Assembly (NCBI GenBank): GCA_016191985.1
Contig: JACPVB010000143.1
Location: 1 to 7,442, forward strand
Source of the DNA: Chloroflexota bacterium
GTDB taxonomy: Bacteria; Chloroflexota; Anaerolineae; Anaerolineales; Villigracilaceae
Length of the DNA stretch: 7,442 nucleotides
Direction of reading: 5' to 3'
Position 1 is the stretch's first letter; each line of letters starts with the position of its first letter. Below are positions 1 through 5,213 of the stretch, piece by piece. The notes below the pieces were generated by a model. It saw only the letters and a program-made list of their open reading frames with translations, was not told the origin of the DNA and ran no database searches. The position numbers were made by a program, and so were the translations under genes.

Positions 1-1
1 C

Positions 2-424
2 ACCGCCGTCGCAGGGACATATTTTGTGCAAGTCGGCTCTGTCAGCCCGTCCGCATGGTGGATGGCGATTCCTGTTGGCTTGATTATCACTGCAATTTTG
101 GTGGTGAATAATTTACGGGATTTGGAAAATGACCGCAAAGCAGGCAAACACACACTTGCGGTGATGCTGGGCGAAGGCGGCACAAAGTTTGAATATTTTA
201 TTTGCATGGCAGTTGCTTATCTGATTTTGCCTGTACTGATTATGATGCGGGTGGTTCCATTCACTGGCTTACTGGCCTGGTTCTCCCTGCCGATTGCCAT
301 CAATTCCCTGCGGACAGTTCTGACCCAAAAAGGCCGTCCGCTCAACGCCGCGCTCGCAGGGACGGGGCAGACCGCGTTGGTTTACAGCATTTTGTTTTGG
401 TTGGGGTTGTGGTTTTTTAAATAA
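2..424 (+). CDS. menA: 1,4-dihydroxy-2-naphthoate polyprenyltransferase (MenA), C-terminal fragment
   Basis: This is the last 140 codons of a UbiA-superfamily membrane prenyltransferase; the reading frame is open to the left edge, so the start lies outside the window. MenA attaches a polyprenyl chain to 1,4-dihydroxy-2-naphthoate, giving demethylmenaquinone for the respiratory quinone pool. The visible part carries the second Asp-rich prenyl-diphosphate/Mg motif, NNLRDLENDRKAGKHTLAV, with aspartates at fragment residues 40 and 44. The NN-RD-x3-DR-x-AGK-x-T pattern is more typical of MenA than of UbiA. About four hydrophobic helices flank it, and the protein ends in an aromatic helix before TAA at 422-424. 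The GTG at nt 26 is internal, not a start. It is the only + strand gene and converges on the ABC permease. A related UbiA-family quinone prenyltransferase cannot be fully excluded because the N-terminal half is missing. Confidence 0.85.
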   Translation, partial: TAVAGTYFVQVGSVSPSAWWMAIPVGLIITAILVVNNLRDLENDRKAGKHTLAVMLGEGGTKFEYFICMAVAYLILPVLIMMRVVPFTGLLAWFSLPIAINSLRTVLTQKGRPLNAALAGTGQTALVYSILFWLGLWFFK

Positions 425-427
425 ATC

Positions 428-476
428 TGTTGGTTTCGATACGGGCTGGAAGAGCACCAGCCCTACTCAACCAACA
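428..476. repeat. Imperfect palindrome at the convergent gene junction
   Basis: Outer arms TGTTGGTT (428-435) and AACCAACA (469-476) are perfect complements. Inner arms GGGCTGG (443-449) and CCAGCCC (457-463) are also perfect, around a 7-nt loop. Between the arms sits an asymmetric internal loop, TCGATAC on the left and TACTC on the right. It lies 3 nt after the menA stop and before the permease stop, so both transcripts could read into it. Neither side has a T-tract, so it is not a classical intrinsic terminator. The GGTTTCGATAC...TACTCAACC arm pair resembles short dispersed intergenic palindromes that I recall from other high-G+C bacteria; that recollection was not checked. Confidence 0.7.
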
Positions 477-502
477 AGTTGTTTGTAAATTTATGGCTTG
501 GC

Positions 503-550
503 GACCACTCGACCACCAGACTATCCGACTAATAGACTACTCGACTAACT
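503..550. repeat. Degenerate period-8 tandem repeat (six octamers)
   Basis: Six consecutive 8-nt units begin at 503, 511, 519, 527, 535 and 543. Each starts GAC(C/T)A; the second half of the unit varies (typically CTC, TCC or ACT). The array stops exactly at the first base of the permease stop codon (550-552). In mRNA sense it lies immediately downstream of the permease. With the palindrome at 428-476 it makes up most of the 125-nt convergent intergenic region. No coding capacity or T-tract was seen. Confidence 0.7.
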
Positions 551-1290
551 CAACTCACAAACTTCCACCTGCACCACTTTCGTTCCAACCAATCCACGCC
601 GAAATACATTCCCAATCCCAACAGACTCATCGCCACCACGCCCGCATACATGGCGGGGTAATTAAACAGCGTGCTGCCGTTGTAATAAATGTAGTAGCCA
701 AGCCCATACTTTGTCGCAAACAATTCAGAGATGTATAAAACGGCAACCGCTGTCCCAATGGACTGGCGCAGGGCTGTTAAAATTGCGGGCAAGCTGGCAG
801 GCAGGTACACAAAGCGAAAAAGCGCGCGCCGTCCCGCCCCAAGGCTTTGCAAACTTTGCAGCAACTGCGGTGGAATCCCAACCGCCTGGTCGCGGACAAG
901 CACGATAATTTGGAAAAATAAAATCAAAAAGATGAGCGTGATCTTGGCCGTGTCGCCGATTCCAAGAAATAACAGTACCACAGGCACGAATACAACTTTT
1001 GGAATCGGGTACAGCAAATAGATGATGGGGGATAACAACCGATTGGCAGTTTTCGATGCGCCGATAGCCAATCCCGCAGGGGCCGCCACCAAGACCGAAA
1101 TCAACATCCCTGCCGTGACGCGCCATAGACTGACGCCGAAATGAATCAAAAGTCCCTTGCCGAGTTCTTCGATAAAGACAATAAACACATCCCACGGCGC
1201 GGGCAGGATCGAACGGTTTACGATCAGCGCGGCAATCTGCCAGACAATGATTAGTCCCAGAGCGGCAAGCAAAACATCACGCCGTTTCAC
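550..1290 (-). CDS. ABC transporter permease, SsuC/TauC/ThiX-like
   Basis: This is a 246-residue integral membrane subunit of a binding-protein-dependent importer (BPD_transp_1 fold). It begins with a short basic N-terminus and a first helix (about residues 6-25), then further hydrophobic segments near 53-78, 85-110, 115-132, 175-190 and 212-232. The cytoplasmic coupling loop is visible at about 143-168: LQSLGAG...F...VYLPASLP, the EAA-loop pattern in which the usual EAA is replaced by LQS. I chose the GTG at 1290 because a GGAAGGA Shine-Dalgarno lies 8 nt upstream. The resulting 246 aa is normal for the family, whereas the longer open frame to 1464 would run through the ATPase gene and is basic and non-homologous-looking. 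The start overlaps the ATPase 3' end by 14 nt, so translational coupling is likely. Family membership is clear; the transported substrate is not. Confidence 0.9.
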   Translation of the reverse strand: MKRRDVLLAALGLIIVWQIAALIVNRSILPAPWDVFIVFIEELGKGLLIHFGVSLWRVTAGMLISVLVAAPAGLAIGASKTANRLLSPIIYLLYPIPKVVFVPVVLLFLGIGDTAKITLIFLILFFQIIVLVRDQAVGIPPQLLQSLQSLGAGRRALFRFVYLPASLPAILTALRQSIGTAVAVLYISELFATKYGLGYYIYYNGSTLFNYPAMYAGVVAMSLLGLGMYFGVDWLERKWCRWKFVS

Positions 1291-2044
1291 GCTGCATATC
1301 CTTCCAAAGTACATTGCACAATTCGCGGTATTCCTGGCTTGTTCGATGCCCGCTTTGACCTGCACTCGGATTCTCAAAAACCTTCGCGTTCTGATTCGGC
1401 GCATCACTAAGTAAAAGGATTTTTTTCCCCAGAGCCACCGCTTCTTCAATCGCGTGGGTGACAATGACCAGGGTCAAATTTTGTTCGGAGCAAAGTGAAT
1501 GGGTTAAGTTTTGCAAATCTTCGCGGGTGATGGCATCGAGGGAGGAGAATGGTTCATCCATCAAAAGCAGGTCGGGTTCAAGGGCGAGGGTGCGGGCAAT
1601 GGCGGTGCGTTGGCGCTGTCCGCCTGAGATTTGGGACGGAAATTTATCCTCCACTTCGCCAAGCCCCAATCTTTGCAGCCAATGATTTACATTTTCTTTT
1701 GGCAGATAATTTTCGGGCGTGTGTTTTCCATCCGCACCATAAAATTTGCGGACTTGTATTCCCAACCCCACATTTTCGTGCACGCTTGACCAGGGCAACA
1801 AACCGTAATCTTGGAGGATAAGTCCACTACGCGGGCGGGGACGGGCGAGAAGTTCGCCGTCAATTTTGATTTCACCTTTTATCGGTTGACGCAAGCCTGC
1901 GAGCAAATACAACAGCGTCGTTTTGCCGCAGCCAGATGGACCGAGAATCGCCCACGTCTCACCGCGGGAGATGGACAGTGAAAAATTCTCGAAGAGCGGA
2001 GAGGCGTGAGGGTAGGCGAAGGTGAGGGAGTTAATTGCGATCAT
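1277..2044 (-). CDS. ABC transporter ATP-binding protein, SsuB/TauB/ThiZ-like
   Basis: This 255-residue nucleotide-binding subunit powers import through the downstream permease. All catalytic motifs are present: Walker A GPSGCGKT (35-42), Q-loop glutamine at 78 (LILQDYGLLPW), signature ISGGQRQR (139-146, Ile instead of the usual Leu), Walker B LLLMDEP (159-165), D-loop SSLD (167-170) and switch histidine 197 (VTHAIEEA). Q-loop Q-D-Y-G-L-L-P-W and the His-A-I/D-E-A pattern fit the nitrate/sulfonate/taurine group. The stretch between Q-loop and signature (about 99-122) seems slightly longer than usual. The ATG at 2044 starts exactly at the first beta strand (MIAINSLTFAY), but I see no Shine-Dalgarno before it. 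Instead a 44-bp palindrome ends 18 nt upstream. It overlaps the permease by 14 nt. Confidence 0.93.
   Translation of the reverse strand: MIAINSLTFAYPHASPLFENFSLSISRGETWAILGPSGCGKTTLLYLLAGLRQPIKGEIKIDGELLARPRPRSGLILQDYGLLPWSSVHENVGLGIQVRKFYGADGKHTPENYLPKENVNHWLQRLGLGEVEDKFPSQISGGQRQRTAIARTLALEPDLLLMDEPFSSLDAITREDLQNLTHSLCSEQNLTLVIVTHAIEEAVALGKKILLLSDAPNQNAKVFENPSAGQSGHRTSQEYRELCNVLWKDMQRETA
1299..1305 (-). promoter_or_regulatory. Shine-Dalgarno fixing the permease GTG start
   Basis: On the - strand GGAAGGA ends 8 nt before the GTG at 1290-1288. It lies inside the 3' end of the ATPase gene and is the reason for preferring the internal GTG over the longer upstream open frame. Confidence 0.7.
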
Positions 2045-2062
2045 GAACGCATTCAGACGGCG

Positions 2063-2106
2063 ACAATTACGAATTACGTAATACGTATTACGTAATTCGT
2101 AATTGT
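2063..2106. repeat. Perfect 44-bp A+T-rich palindrome between binding-protein and ATPase genes
   Basis: Bases 2063-2084 are the exact reverse complement of 2085-2106, with no mismatch or spacer. The sequence is built from repeated TTACG/CGTAA words with an ACGTAATACGTATTACGT core. A second, shorter pair, CAGAC (2054-2058) and GTCTG (2112-2116), brackets it, giving a possible larger stem with an internal loop. It is intercistronic in the importer operon: 53 nt after the binding-protein stop and 18 nt before the ATPase ATG. No T-tract follows on either strand. It could act as an RNA hairpin that lowers downstream expression or blocks exonucleases, or be a mobile or dispersed palindromic repeat. 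Confidence 0.9.
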
Positions 2107-2159
2107 GGGGAGTCTGGTTCAGCCTGGATTCTTGTCAGTATAACTGCACCAGCTATCTT

Positions 2160-3176
2160 CTAGGGAAGAAGCGAGCCGTTGACTGAATCCGCATAGGAAA
2201 CATCGGCAGTCAACATTCCTTTTTCCTTGGCCCAGCCCAAAGCGTCGCTCCACTCTTCTTCAGAGGGAATGCCAGCGGCGGGGAAGAGCGGGACTTTGTA
2301 GGTTTCAAGCAGCAGCGGCGGGACAAGTTTGTTGTCGCTCAAGACGCTTGTGTATTTGGCAGGATCCTGGTTGAGCATGGCAGTGGCGGCTTCGATGGCG
2401 GCGAGGAAGGCGCGCACGGCTTCAGGGTTTGCGTCAATCACTTCCTTGCGGAAGGAGATCACGCTGAAACCATATTCGGGATGAGTGGAATCGTTTGCAA
2501 CAATTACCGCGCCCTGGCTGACTGCCAACGAAGCAAGCGGGTCGGGCAGCACTCCTGCGCTGATCTCGCCTGATGCAAGCAGAGCCATGCGATCTGGAAT
2601 CTTCGGTACAGCGATGGTTTTAATTTCATCGGCGCTGAAACCCTCGGCTTGCAAAAGCCGTTCGGTCACATATTCGATCACGGTTCCCTGTGATACGCCG
2701 ATTTCAATTCCCTTCAATCCCTGCGCATCGGTGATACCGCTTTGTGCGGAGGCAAGGATGAAGAAATGTCCAAAACCTTCCGTTGGCCGCAGCGCATACC
2801 GCACGGCCTGCATTTGCACCGCCTCTTTATTGAACAACATCACAGCCAGCGTTTCGTTGATCGTGCCATCGGCCTGGCCCGCAGCGAGCAATTGATCGCG
2901 CTCGGGCGCGGATGCGACGGGAATAAATTCCACGTTGACGCCGAACTTCGCAAACAAACCTTCCTGTTGCGCGACGTACATCGGAAGCGTATCGATGATG
3001 GGCAGGACGGCGATCTTGAGCGTGACCATCTCGCTGACAGGCGCCTCCGTTGCGACCTGTGTAGCTGGTTCTGTTGCTGCGGCATCTGTCTCCGGGACAG
3101 CGGTTCCCGCTGGCGCGCAGGCCGTGAGCAGTGTTACGAGCAAAAGTATAAGGGATAGTGTAGTGCGGACTTTCAT
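2160..3176 (-). CDS. ABC transporter substrate-binding lipoprotein (SsuA/NMT1-like)
   Basis: This 338-residue extracytoplasmic binding protein feeds the adjacent ATPase and permease. The N-terminus is a lipoprotein signal: MKVR, a hydrophobic core (7-17) and lipobox LTAC with lipid-anchored Cys20. A disordered Thr/Glu/Ala/Pro linker follows (about 21-48), as often seen in Chloroflexota lipoproteins. The mature domain starts near VTLKIAVLP (51-59). It continues through LPMYVAQQEGLFAKFGV (64-80), a hallmark of the SsuA/TauA/NMT1 type-II periplasmic-binding fold. The segment GVSQGTVIEYVTERLL fits the ligand-contacting loop region. I chose ATG 3176 over the open frame to 3215 because AGGAG lies 8 nt upstream and the signal peptide then starts correctly. 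Family relatives bind sulfonates, taurine, nitrate, pyrimidine thiamin precursors or riboflavin; nothing here decides which. I see no FMN- or TPP-riboswitch in the 75-nt leader. Confidence 0.9.
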   Translation of the reverse strand: MKVRTTLSLILLLVTLLTACAPAGTAVPETDAAATEPATQVATEAPVSEMVTLKIAVLPIIDTLPMYVAQQEGLFAKFGVNVEFIPVASAPERDQLLAAGQADGTINETLAVMLFNKEAVQMQAVRYALRPTEGFGHFFILASAQSGITDAQGLKGIEIGVSQGTVIEYVTERLLQAEGFSADEIKTIAVPKIPDRMALLASGEISAGVLPDPLASLAVSQGAVIVANDSTHPEYGFSVISFRKEVIDANPEAVRAFLAAIEAATAMLNQDPAKYTSVLSDNKLVPPLLLETYKVPLFPAAGIPSEEEWSDALGWAKEKGMLTADVSYADSVNGSLLP

Positions 3177-3184
3177 GTAAGATT

Positions 3185-3189
3185 CTCCT
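3185..3189 (-). promoter_or_regulatory. Shine-Dalgarno of the binding-protein gene
   Basis: AGGAG on the - strand, 8 nt before ATG 3176-3174. It selects this start over the upstream in-frame codon at 3215, which would add 13 residues in front of the lipoprotein signal. Confidence 0.75.
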
Positions 3190-3223
3190 AAGTTAATTGT
3201 TTTTATATTCGTCAACTTCGTTT

Positions 3224-3242
3224 GACCCGACGAGCACGGGTC
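3224..3242. repeat. Short inverted repeat between tetR and the binding-protein gene
   Basis: GACCCG (3224-3229) and CGGGTC (3237-3242) form a 6-bp G+C-rich stem around a 7-nt loop. It lies just after the tetR stop in the 75-nt gap before the importer genes. In the direction of transcription it is followed by AAACG rather than a T-tract, so it is not an intrinsic terminator. It may be an RNA-stability hairpin or have no function. Confidence 0.4.
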
Positions 3243-3251
3243 TCTCTCCGC

Positions 3252-3884
3252 TCAGCGCGAAGACTTTTCTTCAAACTCTTTGATGCGCGTTTCCTGAACA
3301 CCGATGCTTTGAAGCAGTAATCTTCTCAGCTCAGGCAGTGAGCGGACAGGGTCTGGCTGCCCTGTGTAGACCCAGCGCAAAACGATTTCATTTAGCGCGC
3401 CCATCCACGCGCAGGCGGCGACTTCAGTATCCAACGCGGGGATACTTCCATCGGCAACCGCCTCATCGAGATTCTTTTTGATGATTTCGATGAACCTGTC
3501 ATTGACCGCTCGGCGCTTTTCCTCGAAGACCAGTCCCAGCCCCGTGGCTTGGACGAGCGCGATCTTTGCCAGCCCGCGATATTGGCCGAAGGTCTCCAAA
3601 CAGACGCGTAATGCCAAATCAACGCGCGCCATGCCCGAGGTCTCAGAGGCGAGGCGGTTGTGCAATTGTTTTTCGAGCAGGTCGGCGAACGTGTCCACCA
3701 AGGCAAGGAAAATATCCTGTTTGCTGGGGAAGTAGAAATAGAACGAGCCTTTGGAGGTGTTCGACTCGCTGACGATATCATCCACTTTGGTGTCGTGATA
3801 GCCCTTGCTGGCAAAGACGGACACGGCGGCTTCGAGAATCCGCTCGCGGGTTTCGTGGGTTGGGTCGGGGGAATTTGCTTTCAT
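3252..3884 (-). CDS. TetR/AcrR-family transcriptional regulator
   Basis: This is a 210-residue one-component repressor-type protein. The N-terminal DNA-binding domain is canonical: ETRERILEAAVSVFASKGY (11-29), then the helix-turn-helix TKVDDIVSESNTSKGSFYFYFPSKQDIF (about 32-59) with the diagnostic SKGSFYFYF-x-SKQ segment. Residues from about 65 on form the all-helical ligand/dimerisation domain, which is diverse in this family, so the ligand is unknown. I chose ATG 3884 over the TTG two codons upstream (3890). No good Shine-Dalgarno is visible for either. A promoter (3947-3919) and a palindromic operator (3894-3907) lie directly in front, which indicates autoregulation. The importer genes follow after 75 nt on the same strand, so it probably controls them as first gene of the operon or through a second site. 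The LLM gene upstream is separated by terminators. Confidence 0.92.
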   Translation of the reverse strand: MKANSPDPTHETRERILEAAVSVFASKGYHDTKVDDIVSESNTSKGSFYFYFPSKQDIFLALVDTFADLLEKQLHNRLASETSGMARVDLALRVCLETFGQYRGLAKIALVQATGLGLVFEEKRRAVNDRFIEIIKKNLDEAVADGSIPALDTEVAACAWMGALNEIVLRWVYTGQPDPVRSLPELRRLLLQSIGVQETRIKEFEEKSSR

Positions 3885-3893
3885 GGTCAATAA

Positions 3894-3907
3894 ACCGACT
3901 GGTCAGT
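3894..3907. promoter_or_regulatory. Probable TetR operator
   Basis: ACCGACTGGTCAGT reads as half-sites ACCGAC and GTCAGT around TG (5 of 6 positions symmetric). It also contains a perfect overlapping dyad GACTG-GT-CAGTC (3897-3908). Such ACCGAC-type dyads are common in front of tetR-like genes. It sits just downstream of the predicted -10 box and 10 nt before the tetR ATG, where a bound repressor would block transcription. The assignment to this TetR protein is inference from position. Confidence 0.6.
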
Positions 3908-3918
3908 CTATGTGTGAA

Positions 3919-3947
3919 AGGATAGCCAAAGCAAAAAGCCACGTCAA
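3919..3947 (-). promoter_or_regulatory. Predicted sigma-70-type promoter of tetR
   Basis: On the - strand, TTGACG (3947-3942) and TATCCT (3924-3919) are separated by exactly 17 nt. Transcription would start near 3912, giving a leader of about 27 nt that includes the operator. The -35 hexamer lies inside the stem of the terminator hairpin of the preceding LLM gene. Confidence 0.5.
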
Positions 3948-3958
3948 GTGACGTGGCT
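3933..3958 (-). terminator. Intrinsic terminator (second of two) after the LLM oxidoreductase gene
   Basis: AGCCACGTCA (3937-3946) and TGACGTGGCT (3949-3958) are perfect 10-bp arms separated by only 2 nt; a real loop would open the innermost pairs. On the - strand the stem runs into TTTTT (3937-3933). Its arm contains the -35 box of tetR. Confidence 0.7.
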
Positions 3959-3961
3959 CAT

Positions 3962-4006
3962 AAAAATCAAAGTGACAATCACTTTTTAAAAATGACTGTC
4001 ACTTTG
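3962..4006 (-). terminator. Near-palindromic hairpin (first of two) after the LLM oxidoreductase gene
   Basis: CAAAGTGACA (3968-3977) pairs perfectly with TGTCACTTTG (3997-4006). After one mismatch the pairing continues through TCA/TGA, and with one bulge through TTTTT/AAAAA in the middle. On the - strand the stem is followed by ATTTTTA, and it begins 3 nt after the stop codon at 4009. The region also breaks into two smaller dyads, AAAGTGA-CAA-TCACTTT (3969-3985) and TGAC-T-GTCA (3993-4001). It could therefore be a protein-binding site or dispersed repeat as well as a terminator. Confidence 0.6.
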
Positions 4007-4008
4007 GG

Positions 4009-5010
4009 TTAATTCTGCGCGAAGGTATCGATCAGCAATTTGAAATTTCCACCGACGGGGTAGAGGATTGGGCAAGTACAGCCGCGCTTGACATATTCCG
4101 CGACCTTGGCGCGAGCTTCGGCGGGTGTACCCGAAGCGGTGATCTTATGAACCAACTCGTCCGGGACGAAGTGCTTGGCTTTGTTGATCTGCTCCTTTGA
4201 GGCAGGCCAGCCCAGGGTTGCCTGAATATTGTCGATGACTTCCTTTGAAACATTCGATGCCTTGGCAATATGCGGCTGTTGGGCAAGATATTGGCAGAGC
4301 AATTCTTTGGTGTATTCAATCGCCTTGTCGTGATCTTCATCCACCGAGCAGACGATCAATTGCGGGCGGTCAATATCCTCGATTTTGCGCCCGGCTTTTT
4401 CAGCGCCTTTTTCCAGCAATTCAAGCGCTTTATCATTGTATTCAGGCGCGACGCAGTAATTCATCACACAGCCGTCGGCGATCTCACCTGTCATTTCCAT
4501 CATCAAGTCGCCAGTCGCGCCGATCATAATCGGGATATTGCGCGGCTCGCGGCGGCCATGCACTACATCCAGTTCGATTCCGTCCACGTGATGGAATTCA
4601 CCGTGAAACGTGACGCGTTCCATATTTAATAAACGACGCATCACTTCGACAGTCTCGCGCATGGCGAGTAAGGGTTTCCTGCGCTCGATGCCCACGTTCT
4701 TCGCCAGCGGGTCCCACCAGGCGCCGATCCCACAGATGATGCGATTTGGAGCCAGGTCATCCAGCGTGAGGAAGGTTGCGGCGAGCAGGCCAATGTTGCG
4801 CGTCCAGTTATTGATCACACCCGAACCGACTTTGATGCGATTCGTCACAGCGGCGTAACCCGCCATGGGCACAATCGCATCGCGCACCAGGCGAGACTCC
4901 GCCTGCCAAACTGCTTCAAAGCCTTTTTCTTCCGCGTATTTTGCATATTCCAACCCATCACGCAGGTCGTGAGAATCCTGCAAATAAAGTGCGACACGGT
5001 CTTTTGTCAT
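4009..5010 (-). CDS. LLM-class flavin/F420-dependent oxidoreductase (Mer-like)
   Basis: This 333-residue protein belongs to the bacterial luciferase-like (LLM) TIM-barrel superfamily, soluble and cytoplasmic. Recognisable segments are the N-terminal YAKYAEEKGFEAVWQAES (22-39), the VGSGVINNWTRN strand/loop (61-72), DDLAPNRIICGIGAWWDP (84-101), and RNIPIMIGATGDLMMEMTGEIADG (157-180). The C-terminus resembles 5,10-methylenetetrahydromethanopterin reductase relatives that use F420 rather than FMN. The substrate is unknown. Cofactor use is inferred from the sequence pattern and from the F420 biosynthesis genes next door; FMN use cannot be excluded. The ATG at 5010 has AAGGAG 6 nt upstream. The gene stands alone: a terminator and a 95-bp palindromic element separate it from cofC, and two tandem hairpins separate it from tetR. 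I did not identify a convincing promoter directly in front. Confidence 0.85.
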   Translation of the reverse strand: MTKDRVALYLQDSHDLRDGLEYAKYAEEKGFEAVWQAESRLVRDAIVPMAGYAAVTNRIKVGSGVINNWTRNIGLLAATFLTLDDLAPNRIICGIGAWWDPLAKNVGIERRKPLLAMRETVEVMRRLLNMERVTFHGEFHHVDGIELDVVHGRREPRNIPIMIGATGDLMMEMTGEIADGCVMNYCVAPEYNDKALELLEKGAEKAGRKIEDIDRPQLIVCSVDEDHDKAIEYTKELLCQYLAQQPHIAKASNVSKEVIDNIQATLGWPASKEQINKAKHFVPDELVHKITASGTPAEARAKVAEYVKRGCTCPILYPVGGNFKLLIDTFAQN

Positions 5011-5041
5011 GGCATTCTCCTTGGATGAAGTATTATCCAGA

Positions 5042-5136
5042 AGACCCTAAAGGTCTCCTTGCTTATTGAGCTGCATGCCAGGCATGGATATCCCGCTAAT
5101 TCATATCCCGTTATACGGGAAAGACCTTTAGGGTCT
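5042..5136. repeat. 95-bp compound palindromic element upstream of the LLM gene
   Basis: AGACCCTAAAGGTCT (5042-5056) and its exact reverse complement AGACCTTTAGGGTCT (5122-5136) bracket the element as 15-bp terminal inverted repeats. Each arm is itself an AGACC/GGTCT dyad. Inside are two more dyads, CATGCC-A-GGCATG (5074-5086) and TCCCGT-TAT-ACGGGA (5106-5120). There is also a direct repeat ATATCCCG (5088-5095 and 5103-5110). No transposase or convincing gene lies inside. It would be transcribed as leader if the LLM promoter is upstream of it. It resembles a miniature non-autonomous element or a structured leader; the sequence alone does not decide. Confidence 0.75.
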
Positions 5137-5149
5137 GGCAGGCTGGCAT

Positions 5150-5206
5150 AAAAAATTTTGCCACAGAAAACGTAAACTTCATAGGGTTTCCGTTTCTGTG
5201 GCAAAA
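5150..5206 (-). terminator. Intrinsic terminator of the F420 biosynthesis cluster
   Basis: TTTTGCCACAGAAA (5156-5169) and TTTCTGTGGCAAAA (5193-5206) form a perfect 14-bp stem. The pairing can continue inwards imperfectly through GTAAAC/GTTTCC-like bases. On the - strand six T residues (5155-5150) follow, and the stem begins 7 nt after the cofC stop. Strong position and structure for rho-independent termination. Confidence 0.8.
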
Positions 5207-5213
5207 AGTATGT

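Noticed and set aside
269..457. Open frame antisense to menA
   Set aside because: Antisense shadow of a well-supported coding region, with no initiation signals or recognisable domain.
430..738. Open frame of 102 codons on the + strand across the menA/permease junction
   Set aside because: It runs through the palindrome, the octamer array and the 3' end of the permease gene in antisense, and its composition shows no recognisable domain.
1291..1464. N-terminal extension of the permease by 58 codons
   Set aside because: It lies wholly inside the ATPase gene in another frame, is rich in Arg/Lys, and has no family similarity. The GTG at 1290 with a strong Shine-Dalgarno is better.
2485..2895. 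136-codon + strand open frame within the binding-protein gene
   Set aside because: Antisense shadow; the - strand frame has a complete lipoprotein signal and family motifs, and this frame has none.
3177..3251. Promoter for the importer genes using TTGACG at 3215-3210
   Set aside because: No acceptable -10 hexamer lies 15-19 nt downstream; the best candidates overlap the Shine-Dalgarno. Also no FMN or TPP riboswitch features were seen.
5007..5204. Possible 65-codon small gene on the - strand between cofC and the LLM gene
   Set aside because: It is made of the terminator stem and the compound palindrome, has no Shine-Dalgarno I could find, and overlaps the LLM start. Non-coding repeat structure explains it better.
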